In this document: positions 42,843 to 51,038 of the stretch, one piece after another | How the letters are laid out: each line of letters opens with the position of its first letter | How positions within the stretch are numbered: position 1 is the first letter of the stretch | NCBI RefSeq assembly: GCF_030813715.1 | Contig: NZ_JAUSUZ010000001.1 | Location: forward strand, 4,588,001-4,652,000 | DNA: 64,000 nucleotides | Direction: 5' to 3' | Source of the DNA: Catenuloplanes indicus | GTDB lineage: Bacteria; Actinomycetota; Actinomycetes; Mycobacteriales; Micromonosporaceae | The notes under the pieces: model-generated | Seen by the model: only the letters and a program-made list of their open reading frames with translations | What the model was told of the DNA's origin: nothing | Database searches by the model: none | Translations under genes and position numbers: made by a program

Positions 42843-44009
42843 CTATCTCGCTGCGGCCAGCACCTCGTCCGCGACCGCGACCGCCGCGTCCGGGCGGCCG
42901 TGTGCGCGGGCTGCCTCGGAGATCCGGTGACGGTACGCCGGATCGTCCAGCAACGCGATCAGCTCCTGGCGGAGCCGGTCCGGCGTGGCGTCCTCGGCGG
43001 CCAGCATGCGGGCGGCGCCCAGGTCGGCCAGGTGCCGCGCGGTGCGGCGCTGCTCGTCGCCCTGGGTCGGGATCAGTGGAATGTAGACACTCGCCTTGCC
43101 CAGCGCGTTGAGCTCGGCGACCGTGCCGGCGCCGCTGCGGGCCACCACCACGTCCGCGGCGGCCAGCACGTCCGGCAGTTCGTCGTGGATGTAGGGGAAC
43201 ACGGTGTAGCGCTGCTGGAGGTGCGGCGGCAGGGACGCGTGCCGCTCGCGCATCATCTCGTAGGAGTAGTCACCGCACTGGTGCAGCACCTGCGCGCGGG
43301 TCAGCAGGTCCGGCAGCACCTCGGCGACCAGCTTGTTGACCTGCAGCGCGCCCTGCGCACCGCCGGTGACGTAGACCAGCGGCAGCCGCGGGTCGAGCCC
43401 GTAGCCGGCGATCGCGCGGTCGCGCTGGCCCATGAACACCTCGGGCCGGATCGGGTTGCCGGTGACGACGGCCTTGGACCGGGCCTTCTCCGGCAGGTGG
43501 TCGATCGACGACTCGTGGCTGAGCAGGATGCGGCTGGCGAAGCGGGACAGGATCCGGTTGGCCAGGCCGACCGCGAGCGTCTGCTCGTGCATGACCAGCG
43601 GGCGGCGCAGCAGCCAGGCCGCGACGCCGACCGGCACGCACACGTAGCCGCCGGTGGAGATCACCACGTCCGGCTTCGCCTTCGCCACGGTGGCGATCGC
43701 CTGGAGCACGCCGAACGGGATGCGGAACGCGTCGGCCACGTTGCGCAGCTGGTCCTTGACGTTGATGTGGCGGCGCAGCTTGCCCGTGGTGATCGCCTTG
43801 AACGGCACGTTGTTCTGCACCGAGATCTTGGCCTCGAGCCCGTGCGAGACGCCGACCCAGAGAATGTCCGGCTCGGTCCCGGCCCGGGAGAGCCGTTCGC
43901 GGATGGTGCGGATCGTGGTCAGCGCCGGATAGGTGTGACCACCCGTCCCCCCGCCGGTGACGATGATCTTGATTTCGCCCACCCGGGCGGCACTGCTGTA
44001 GATGGTCAT
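42843..44009 (-). CDS. MurG-like glycosyltransferase (GT28)
   Basis: A 388-residue GT28 enzyme: donor/acceptor loop VTGGGTGGHTYPALT, second loop TGGAQGALQVNKLV, UDP-GlcNAc region SGAGTVAELNALGKASVYIP then PTQGDEQRRTARHLADLGA. MurG adds GlcNAc to lipid I to make lipid II. The usual QQxxNA is QRRTA here, a small departure. The start is ATG at 44009 with GAAGGA upstream. Actinobacterial murG normally lies in the division cluster; this copy is instead divergent from alr-like and ddl genes. It may be a second, specialised MurG or a related sugar transferase. Confidence 0.82.
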   Translation of the reverse strand: MTIYSSAARVGEIKIIVTGGGTGGHTYPALTTIRTIRERLSRAGTEPDILWVGVSHGLEAKISVQNNVPFKAITTGKLRRHINVKDQLRNVADAFRIPFGVLQAIATVAKAKPDVVISTGGYVCVPVGVAAWLLRRPLVMHEQTLAVGLANRILSRFASRILLSHESSIDHLPEKARSKAVVTGNPIRPEVFMGQRDRAIAGYGLDPRLPLVYVTGGAQGALQVNKLVAEVLPDLLTRAQVLHQCGDYSYEMMRERHASLPPHLQQRYTVFPYIHDELPDVLAAADVVVARSGAGTVAELNALGKASVYIPLIPTQGDEQRRTARHLADLGAARMLAAEDATPDRLRQELIALLDDPAYRHRISEAARAHGRPDAAVAVADEVLAAAR

Positions 44010-44232
44010 GCGTCCTTCGCCCGCGGTGTCGCGCCAGAGGTCCCGAGTGTAGCCAGAGGACCCCACCGGTCAATGCGGCCACCACATATCCGCAGCTCAG
44101 CAACGGTCTGTGCGACGATCGATCACGCAGGGTCGCCGAGTGAGAAAGGCCACTGGCGTGAGCATGACATGAGCTTTCAAATGGATAGCCGCACGGGGGA
44201 TCGTGCTCGGCTGAAGGGAATCCGGAAGGACT

Positions 44233-45300
44233 GTGGCGACATTGGCTGAGGCAACGGTCGACCTGGGTGCGATCGCGCACAACACCCGGGTGCTCAAGCG
44301 CGCCATGGGGCAGGCCGGCCTGATGGCGGTGGTGAAGGCTGACGGGTTCGGGCACGGCGCCGTGCCGGCCGCGCGCGCCGCCGTCGCGGCCGGCGCGGAC
44401 TGGCTGGGCGTCACCTCCGCGATGGAGGCGATGCAGCTGCGCGAGGCCGGGCTGGACGCTCCGGTTCTGGCCTGGATGTGCGGGCCGCAGGACGACCTGG
44501 CCGCGCTCGCCGAGGCGGGCGTCACACTCTCCGTTGCCACCCTCTCCCACCTGGATGCGATCGCGGCCGAGGCGTCGCGGCGCGGCGTCGCGCTGGACGT
44601 GCACATCAAGGCCGACACCGGGCTCAGCCGCGGCGGCGCCACCCGGAACACCTGGCCGGAGCTGTTCGGCTGGGCCCGCAAGTACGAGACGGGCGGCCAG
44701 ATCCGGGTCCGTGGCCTCTGGTCGCACCTGGCCAACGCGGAGGATCCGGGCGCCGAGAGCCTGGCCGCGCAGCAGAGCGCGTTCGCGGAGGCGGTCGAGC
44801 TGGCCCGTGCGGCCGGACTGGCCCCGGACGTGCTGCACCTGGCGAACTCGGCCGGCATCCTGCAGGTGCCGTCCGCGCGCTTCGACCTGGGGCGGGCCGG
44901 AATCGCGCTGTACGGCGTACCCCCGGTGCCGGGTGTTGATTTTGATCTTCGGCCGGCGATGACCGTGCGCGCACGCGTGGTACAGGCCGGGGACGGTCGC
45001 GCGGTACTCCCGCTCGGTTTCGGTTACGGTGTCCCGCGCGGGCTCGGCGGCGTTGCCGAGGTGCTCATTCACGGCGTGCGCCGGCCGATCTCCGGTCCGG
45101 TGTCGATGGATCACCTGGTCATCGACACGGGCGAGCTGCCGGTCACCGAGGGTGATGAGGCGGTGCTGTTCGGCTCCGGCGCGCGTGGTGAGCCCACCGT
45201 CGTCGAGCAGGCCGAGCACGCCGGGACGAACGCTCACGAACTTCTCACCGGCATCGGCGTGCGGCTACCCCGACGCCATCTTCTACACACGGAGGCCTGA
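44233..45300 (+). CDS. Alanine-racemase-like PLP protein lacking the catalytic tyrosine
   Basis: A 355-residue fold-III PLP protein. The PLP lysine is K35 in MAVVKADGFGHG, the arginine that bonds the pyridine nitrogen lies in GRAGIALYG, and the late SMDHLVID motif is present. The segment that in racemases reads GYADG reads GFGYG: F263 replaces the tyrosine (Y265 of the Geobacillus enzyme) that abstracts the alpha proton of L-Ala. A second conserved Tyr after the lysine is Phe39. GTG at 44233 is preceded by GGAAGGA. It lies 4 nt before ddl, so both are co-expressed. It may still use PLP for a related reaction. Confidence 0.85.
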   Translation: MATLAEATVDLGAIAHNTRVLKRAMGQAGLMAVVKADGFGHGAVPAARAAVAAGADWLGVTSAMEAMQLREAGLDAPVLAWMCGPQDDLAALAEAGVTLSVATLSHLDAIAAEASRRGVALDVHIKADTGLSRGGATRNTWPELFGWARKYETGGQIRVRGLWSHLANAEDPGAESLAAQQSAFAEAVELARAAGLAPDVLHLANSAGILQVPSARFDLGRAGIALYGVPPVPGVDFDLRPAMTVRARVVQAGDGRAVLPLGFGYGVPRGLGGVAEVLIHGVRRPISGPVSMDHLVIDTGELPVTEGDEAVLFGSGARGEPTVVEQAEHAGTNAHELLTGIGVRLPRRHLLHTEA

Positions 45301-45303
45301 ACC

Positions 45304-46410
45304 TTGACCGAGCGTGGGAAGACCCGCATCGCCGTGATCTTCGGCGGCCGCAGTGGCGAGCACGACGTGTCCTGCAAGTCCGCGCTGAGCGTGATGCAGC
45401 ACCTGGACCGCGAGCGCTACCAGGTGGTGCCGGTCCGGATCACGATCGACGGCGTCTGGATCGTCGGCCGGGACGAGCCGGACACGGCCGCGACGCTCGA
45501 CCTCGACGGGCTGCTCGCGCAGACCCGCGCGGAGGACGGCACGGTCCACCCGCTGCCGATCAGCAGCATCTCCCAGGCACTCGCCGCGCTGCGCGACGTG
45601 GACGTGGCGTTCCCGTGCCTGCACGGCCCGTACGGCGAGGACGGCACCATCCAGGCGCTGCTGGAGCTGGCCGGCCTGCCCTACCTGGGCAACGGCGTGC
45701 TGGCCAGCGCGGTCTCGATGGACAAGGAGTTCACCAAGAAGATCCTGGTGTCCGAGGGCATCGAGGTCGCGCCCGGCGTGGTGCTGCGCCACGCCGGCGA
45801 GACCGTGAGCGAGGCCGACCGCGAGCGTCTCGGCCTGCCGGTCTTCGTGAAGCCGTCGCGCGCCGGGTCGAGCATCGGCGTGTCCCGGGTGGACGACTGG
45901 GCGGACCTTCCCGCCGCGGTCGAGCTGGCCCGCCGCAGCGACCCGAAGGTGCTGGTCGAGGCCGCGGTGCCGGGCCGCGAGGTGGACATCGGCGTGCTGG
46001 AGTTCCCGGACGGGCGGGTCGAGGCCGGCCCGTCGCTGGAGATCCGCGTGCCGGACGGCTTCGGGTTCTTCGACTTCGAGGCGAAGTACACCGACGTCGG
46101 CACCGTGTTCGAGATCCCGGCCAAGCTCTCCCCCGAGGTCAAGGCCGCGGTCGAGGAGTGCGCGGTGACCGCGTTCCGGGCGCTCGACTGCAGCGGGCTG
46201 CTGCGCGTCGACTTCTTCTTGCGTGAGACGCCGGACGGCGTGGTCCCGGTGATCAACGAGGTGAACACGTTCCCCGGCTTCACCTCGATGTCGCAGTTCC
46301 CGCAGATGTGGGCCGCAGCCGGTGTCGGCTACGCCGAGCTGCTGGACGTGATGGTGGAGACCGCGCTGCTCCGCCAGCACCCGACGCCGCCGGTGGTGCT
46401 GCCCGAATAA
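45304..46410 (+). CDS. ddl: D-alanine-D-alanine ligase
   Basis: A 368-residue ATP-grasp ligase. The N-terminal VIFGGRSGEHDVSCKSA and LHGPYGEDGTIQALLEL, the ATP-grasp core (VFVKPSRAGSSIGVSRV) and the C-terminal metal site (VINEVNTFPGFTSMSQFPQM) are all intact. The omega-loop pair is K261-Y262 in FEAKYTD. Tyr at this place is the D-Ala-D-Ala specificity residue, against Phe in depsipeptide ligases, so ordinary D-Ala-D-Ala is expected. The start is TTG at 45304, with GGAGG 10 nt upstream inside the preceding gene. It is coupled to the racemase-like gene. Confidence 0.92.
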   Translation: MTERGKTRIAVIFGGRSGEHDVSCKSALSVMQHLDRERYQVVPVRITIDGVWIVGRDEPDTAATLDLDGLLAQTRAEDGTVHPLPISSISQALAALRDVDVAFPCLHGPYGEDGTIQALLELAGLPYLGNGVLASAVSMDKEFTKKILVSEGIEVAPGVVLRHAGETVSEADRERLGLPVFVKPSRAGSSIGVSRVDDWADLPAAVELARRSDPKVLVEAAVPGREVDIGVLEFPDGRVEAGPSLEIRVPDGFGFFDFEAKYTDVGTVFEIPAKLSPEVKAAVEECAVTAFRALDCSGLLRVDFFLRETPDGVVPVINEVNTFPGFTSMSQFPQMWAAAGVGYAELLDVMVETALLRQHPTPPVVLPE

Positions 46411-46434
46411 GCACGACCGCGTCGAACCGGCGTA

Positions 46435-46453
46435 TATCACCGGTCGTGATAAT
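46435..46453 (+). promoter_or_regulatory. Operator-like repeat over a leaderless promoter
   Basis: TATCAC-CGGTC-GTGATA (46435-46451) is a perfect inverted repeat with 6-bp arms. It overlaps a -10-like GATAAT (46448-46453) that lies 6 nt before the ATG at 46460. No Shine-Dalgarno is present, which suggests a leaderless message that a bound protein would block. Confidence 0.6.
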
Positions 46454-46459
46454 CGACGC

Positions 46460-48433
46460 ATGGTTCACACGGTCGCGCGGCTCGCGGAACGCCTCCGGGC
46501 CGCCCGGCAGCAGTCGTTCGTCGGCCGGCGTGCCGAGCTGACCGGCTTCCGTGACGCGCTCGCCGCCGCCCCCGGCGCGTACGCCGTGCTCTATCTGCAC
46601 GGCGCCGGGGGCGTCGGCAAATCCACGCTGCTACGCCGCTTCGCGGACGAGGCACGCGACACCGGCCATACCGTGGTGGAGATCGACGGCGGCACGATCG
46701 AACGGATCGAGGCGGCGGCCGTCACCGCGGGCTCGGTGCTGCTGATCGACTCGTTCGAGCGGTCCCGGCACCTGGAGAGCTGGCTACGCGAGACGTACCT
46801 GCCGAAGCTGCCGGCCGGCGCGGTCGCGGTGCTCGCCGGGCAGGAACCGCCGGACCCGCTCTGGGCGTCCGACGTCTCCTGGTCCGGCCTGCTGCGCGTG
46901 ACGCGGCTCGGCGACCTCGCACCGGACGAGGCGGCCGAGCTGCTGCGGCTGCGCGGCGTGCCGGAGTCGCGGCACGAGGCGGTGCTGGCGTTCGCCGGTG
47001 GGCACCCGCTCGCGCTCAGCCTGGCCGCGTCGTCGGCCGCGTCGGCCGTCCCGGAGTCCGCCGGTCGCTGGGTGCCGACCCGGGACGTGCTGACCACGCT
47101 GATCGATCAGCTGGTCGGCGAGGTGCCGTCGCCCGCGCACCGGCTCGCGCTGGAGGTCTGCGCGCACGTCGAGAGCACCACGGAGGAGCTGCTCCGCGCC
47201 GTGATCGGCGATCAGGCCGCCGGCATCTTCGACTGGCTGCGCCGGCTGCCGTTCGTCGACGCCGACCGGTACGGGCTCTACCCGCACGGCGTGGTCCGCG
47301 GCGCGATCGAGGCGGACCTGCGCTGGCGCGACCCGCAGGGCTACGAGCGGCTGCACCACCAGGTCGCAACGCACATCCTGGACCGGGCCCGGACCGCGTC
47401 CGGCGAGGTCGTGCAGCCGGCCATGCGCGCGCTCTGGCATCTGCTGCGCGCGAACGAGGTGCTCGGCCCGTTCGTCTCCGCACGCGACGACGACGCGGTG
47501 CGGGCGGAGCCCCTGACAATCCAGGACCATCCGGCGGTACGGCAGATGAGCGCGTCCGGCGTGCTCGACTTCTGGCTCGCGCGGCGGCCGGAGGCGTTCA
47601 CCGCGTACCGTCGCGCCTCGGACGGCACGCTCATCGCGTACGCCGCCCACCTCCGCCTGACCGAGCCGGACCCGGTGGAGCTGGCTGCCGACCCGGCCGT
47701 GGCGCTCGTCTGGGCCGCGACCGAGAGCGCGCCGCCCCGGCCGGGCGAGCACCTGCTGATCACCCGCTTCCTGTACCCGCCGATCGACCGGCGCCCGCGC
47801 GAGGCCGGGATGCTGATGCAGATGCGGGTGCTGGAGGCCTGGATCCGGTCCACCCGGCTGGCATGGTCGTTCGTGGTGGCCCCGGACCCGGACCGGCTGC
47901 TGCCGCTGATGGCGTTCACCGACCATCATCCGGTACCGGGCGGCGGCCGGATCGAAATCGAGGGCCGGCCGTACGGCGTGTTCGGCCACGACTGGCGCGC
48001 GCTCCCGGTCGACGCGTGGATCACCGCGCTGAACGCGCGGCTGCTGTTCGGGCCGGACGCACGGCCGGGCCGGCCCGCGTTCACCGTGCTGTCCCGCGCC
48101 GACTTCGACGCCGCGGTCCGGGACGCGCTGCGCAACTGGCATCTGCCGGACGCACTGGAGAGCAACCCGCTGCTGCGCACGCACCTGATCGGTGACCGCG
48201 GCGGCAACCCGGTGCAGACGCTGCGCGATCTGATCGTCGAGGCGGTCGACTCGCTGCGTGACGACGCCCGCGAGGGCAAACTGCACCGCGCGCTGGCCAC
48301 CACGTACTTCCACCGGGCGCCGACCCAGGAGGCGGCGGCGGAGAAGCTGGGGGTGCCGTTCAGCACGTACCGGCGGCATCTCACCCGGGGCGTCGAACGG
48401 GTGGCCGAACGGCTGTGGCAGCTGGAAGTCTGA
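46460..48433 (+). CDS. STAND-type ATPase with C-terminal helix-turn-helix
   Basis: A 657-residue protein. An N-terminal P-loop ATPase has Walker A HGAGGVGKSTLLRR and Walker B SVLLIDSFER. A winged-helix-like middle and an unassigned region (about 330-560) follow. A C-terminal helix-turn-helix of sigma-region-4 type reads TQEAAAEKLGVPFSTYRRHL. The layout suggests a signal-integrating transcription regulator. It is followed 5 nt later by the bacteriophytochrome gene, so the two are one transcription unit. The operator-like repeat over its promoter points to feedback control. I cannot name a ligand. Confidence 0.82.
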   Translation: MVHTVARLAERLRAARQQSFVGRRAELTGFRDALAAAPGAYAVLYLHGAGGVGKSTLLRRFADEARDTGHTVVEIDGGTIERIEAAAVTAGSVLLIDSFERSRHLESWLRETYLPKLPAGAVAVLAGQEPPDPLWASDVSWSGLLRVTRLGDLAPDEAAELLRLRGVPESRHEAVLAFAGGHPLALSLAASSAASAVPESAGRWVPTRDVLTTLIDQLVGEVPSPAHRLALEVCAHVESTTEELLRAVIGDQAAGIFDWLRRLPFVDADRYGLYPHGVVRGAIEADLRWRDPQGYERLHHQVATHILDRARTASGEVVQPAMRALWHLLRANEVLGPFVSARDDDAVRAEPLTIQDHPAVRQMSASGVLDFWLARRPEAFTAYRRASDGTLIAYAAHLRLTEPDPVELAADPAVALVWAATESAPPRPGEHLLITRFLYPPIDRRPREAGMLMQMRVLEAWIRSTRLAWSFVVAPDPDRLLPLMAFTDHHPVPGGGRIEIEGRPYGVFGHDWRALPVDAWITALNARLLFGPDARPGRPAFTVLSRADFDAAVRDALRNWHLPDALESNPLLRTHLIGDRGGNPVQTLRDLIVEAVDSLRDDAREGKLHRALATTYFHRAPTQEAAAEKLGVPFSTYRRHLTRGVERVAERLWQLEV

Positions 48434-48438
48434 GGGGC

Positions 48439-50661
48439 GTGAACAACGACGGATCATGGCTTTCCGAACGGGTCGTCGCGGCGGAACGGGCGGCGGGTGC
48501 CCCGTTCGACCTCTCCGCGTGCGTGCGGGAGCCGATCCACCGGCTCGGCGGCATCCAGTCCTACGGCGCGCTGATCGCGCTGCGCGACGACACCATCGAG
48601 GTGGTCAGCGACAACGCGCCGGCGCTGCTCGGGCCGGGTGCGGCGGTCGGCGCACCGTACTGGGACCTCGCCGAACTCTCCGCGCTGCGCGCGCTGGCCG
48701 ACGCGGACACCGGGCAGACCGCGATGATGCCGGTCGCGCTGGACGGCCGCTGGTTCGACGTCACCGTGCACCGCGCCGAAGGCCTGCTGGTGCTGGAGTT
48801 CGAGCCGGCCACGTCGGTCACCACGCCGTTCACCACGTTCTACGCGCCGATCCGGTCCGCGCTGGTGCGGCTGCAGGCGGCCACGACCGTGGTGGAGGCC
48901 GCACAGGCCGCGGTCCGCGAGGTACGGTCGATCACCGGGTTCGACCGGGTGGTGGCGTACCGGTTCGAATCGGTGGACGGCCCCGGCGAGGTGATCGCGG
49001 AGGAGACCGCCGCCGGGCAGGAGCCGTGGCTCGGCCTGTGGTTCCCGGCCACGGACATCCCGCCGCAGGCCCGCCGGCTCTACGAGCGGAACTGGATCCG
49101 GGTGATCACGGACGTGGACGACGCGACCGCTCAGCTGCTCCCGGCGACCTCCGCGCCGCTCGACCTGTCGCTGTCCGTGCTGCGCACGGTCTCCCCGTAC
49201 CACCTGGAATACCTGCGCAACATCGGCGTCGCGTCGTCGATGTCGGTGTCGCTGCTGTCCGGCGGCCGGCTCTGGGGCCTGATCGCCTGCCACGGGCACA
49301 CACCCACCACGCTCGGCCCGCAGCTGCGCGCTGCCTGCGAGTTCTTCGGCGTCGCGCTGTCCCTGCAACTCGCCGCGCTGCGCGAACGCGACGACACGGT
49401 GGCCCGGGAACGATCCCGCACCGTGATCGCCCGGCTGATCGAACCGATCACGGACAGCATGGCCACCGGTTGGTCCGACCCGGCCGGCCTGGACCAGGTC
49501 GTCGAGTCCGACGCGGTCGCGGTCTGCCTCAACGGCCGCACCACCGTGCACGGCGCCGACCCCGGCCCGGAGGTACTGAACGCGCTCTGGGCCGCCCTGC
49601 CACCGTCCACCGCCGGCGAACCGTGGCACAGCGACCGGCTCGGCGAGGACCTGCCCGCGCTGGCACCGTTCACCGGCGCGCTCGGCGGCGCGCTGGTGCT
49701 GCCGCTCAGCGACACCGGCGACCGCGTCGTCTGGCTGCGCCACGAACGCACCGCGCCGCGCCGCTGGGCCGCGGACCCGGCCCGCCCGGTGGTGCTCGGC
49801 CCGCACGGCGAACGGCTGACGCCGCGCGGCTCCACCGCGGTCTTCCTGGCCACGGTACGGGGCCGGAGCGCCCCCTGGTCCGCCACCGACCTGGCGATGG
49901 CCGTCGAGCTGGGCCGCGCGATCCTGCAGGTCGCGCTCGCACACACCCGCCACCTGTCGACCCTGAACACCGAACTCAGCCGCAGCAACGTCGACCTGGA
50001 CTCGTTCGCGCACGCGGCCGGGCACGACCTCAAGGAACCGCTGCGCGGCATCGCGAACCAGGCCGCGTTCCTCGTCGAGGACAACACCGACCGGATGGAC
50101 GAGACGACCGCACGCCGGCTCGCCTCCATCCAGCGCCTCGCCACCCGGATGGACGAGCTGCTCAACGCGCTCCTCTACTACTCCCGCCTGGGCCGCACCG
50201 ACCTGCACCGCGAACCGATCGACCTGACCGCCGCCGTGACCCGGGCCACCGAGATCGCCGGCCCGCGCCTGGAGGAGGAGTCGGTCCAGGTCACCGTCAC
50301 GCCGTCGCCCGGGACACCGCTGCTCGCCGACCCGGTCCTCTTCGACGAGCTGCTGGTCAACCTGCTCGTCAACGCCGCCAAGTACGCCCGCCCCGACGGC
50401 CCACGACACGTCGAGATCGCCACCGCCCCGGTCGACGGCGCCCCGGCCCTGATGGTCCGCGACAACGGCATCGGCATGCCCGCCCACCTGCGCGAACAGG
50501 CCTTCGAACTCTTCCGCCGCCTCCACCCTCGCACCGCCGGCGGCGACGGCTCCGGCGCCGGCCTGGCCATCGTCCGCCGCATCGTCGAACGCCACGGCGG
50601 CCACGCCTGGGCCGACGAATCCCCCACCGGCGGCACCACCATCTGGGCCACTTTCCCCTGA
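48439..50661 (+). CDS. Bacteriophytochrome histidine kinase
   Basis: A 740-residue red/far-red photoreceptor. The N-terminal PAS holds the biliverdin-binding Cys28 in SACVREPIHRLGGIQSYGAL. The GAF domain has D206 in FPATDIPPQAR and H255 in VSPYHLEYLRNIGVASSMSV, both needed for the chromophore pocket. A PHY domain, HisKA with H529 in AGHDLKEPLRGI, and HATPase follow (NLLVNAAKYA, DNGIGMPAH, GSGAGLAIV). GTG at 48439 lies 5 nt after the STAND gene. No haem oxygenase gene is in the window to supply biliverdin. The likely partner receiver is encoded at 52688. Confidence 0.93.
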   Translation: MNNDGSWLSERVVAAERAAGAPFDLSACVREPIHRLGGIQSYGALIALRDDTIEVVSDNAPALLGPGAAVGAPYWDLAELSALRALADADTGQTAMMPVALDGRWFDVTVHRAEGLLVLEFEPATSVTTPFTTFYAPIRSALVRLQAATTVVEAAQAAVREVRSITGFDRVVAYRFESVDGPGEVIAEETAAGQEPWLGLWFPATDIPPQARRLYERNWIRVITDVDDATAQLLPATSAPLDLSLSVLRTVSPYHLEYLRNIGVASSMSVSLLSGGRLWGLIACHGHTPTTLGPQLRAACEFFGVALSLQLAALRERDDTVARERSRTVIARLIEPITDSMATGWSDPAGLDQVVESDAVAVCLNGRTTVHGADPGPEVLNALWAALPPSTAGEPWHSDRLGEDLPALAPFTGALGGALVLPLSDTGDRVVWLRHERTAPRRWAADPARPVVLGPHGERLTPRGSTAVFLATVRGRSAPWSATDLAMAVELGRAILQVALAHTRHLSTLNTELSRSNVDLDSFAHAAGHDLKEPLRGIANQAAFLVEDNTDRMDETTARRLASIQRLATRMDELLNALLYYSRLGRTDLHREPIDLTAAVTRATEIAGPRLEEESVQVTVTPSPGTPLLADPVLFDELLVNLLVNAAKYARPDGPRHVEIATAPVDGAPALMVRDNGIGMPAHLREQAFELFRRLHPRTAGGDGSGAGLAIVRRIVERHGGHAWADESPTGGTTIWATFP

Positions 50662-50694
50662 CCGGTCCCCGCACCGCTCGTGGTGACCACGGCG

Positions 50695-50743
50695 GGACCG
50701 GTGCCCGCGGGAGCATGCGGAGCGTGGCCACGCCGGAAGCGGG
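50695..50743. repeat. Dispersed intergenic repeat, copy 2
   Basis: Second copy of the two-block element described at 41047-41123: the 24-bp block is at 50695-50718 and the 13-bp block at 50731-50743. It lies between the phytochrome gene end (50661) and tRNA-Lys. Confidence 0.85.
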
Positions 50744-50766
50744 CAGATCAAGGTCTTGATCTTTGG

Positions 50767-50841
<75 letters not shown>

Positions 50842-51038
50842 GCGGCTGTCAGGGTACCTGCGACACCCGGACCGCGCCTAAACCATATCGCCATGAGCGG
50901 AACCCCTCGGTCGGCGCGGTGTTTCGACACGTCGGTGAGCGGTCACATCGTTACTTGGTGGCGGACAACGATCGACGGGATACTGCGTCGGTCTTCCGGC
51001 CAGTACATTACTGACCGTGCTGGGCGGAGGTGATGAGC

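Noticed and set aside
45304-46410. D-Ala-D-Lac (vancomycin-resistance-type) ligase
   Set aside because: The omega-loop residue is Tyr262 after Lys261, the D-Ala-D-Ala type; depsipeptide ligases carry a different residue there, and no vanH or vanX genes are adjacent.
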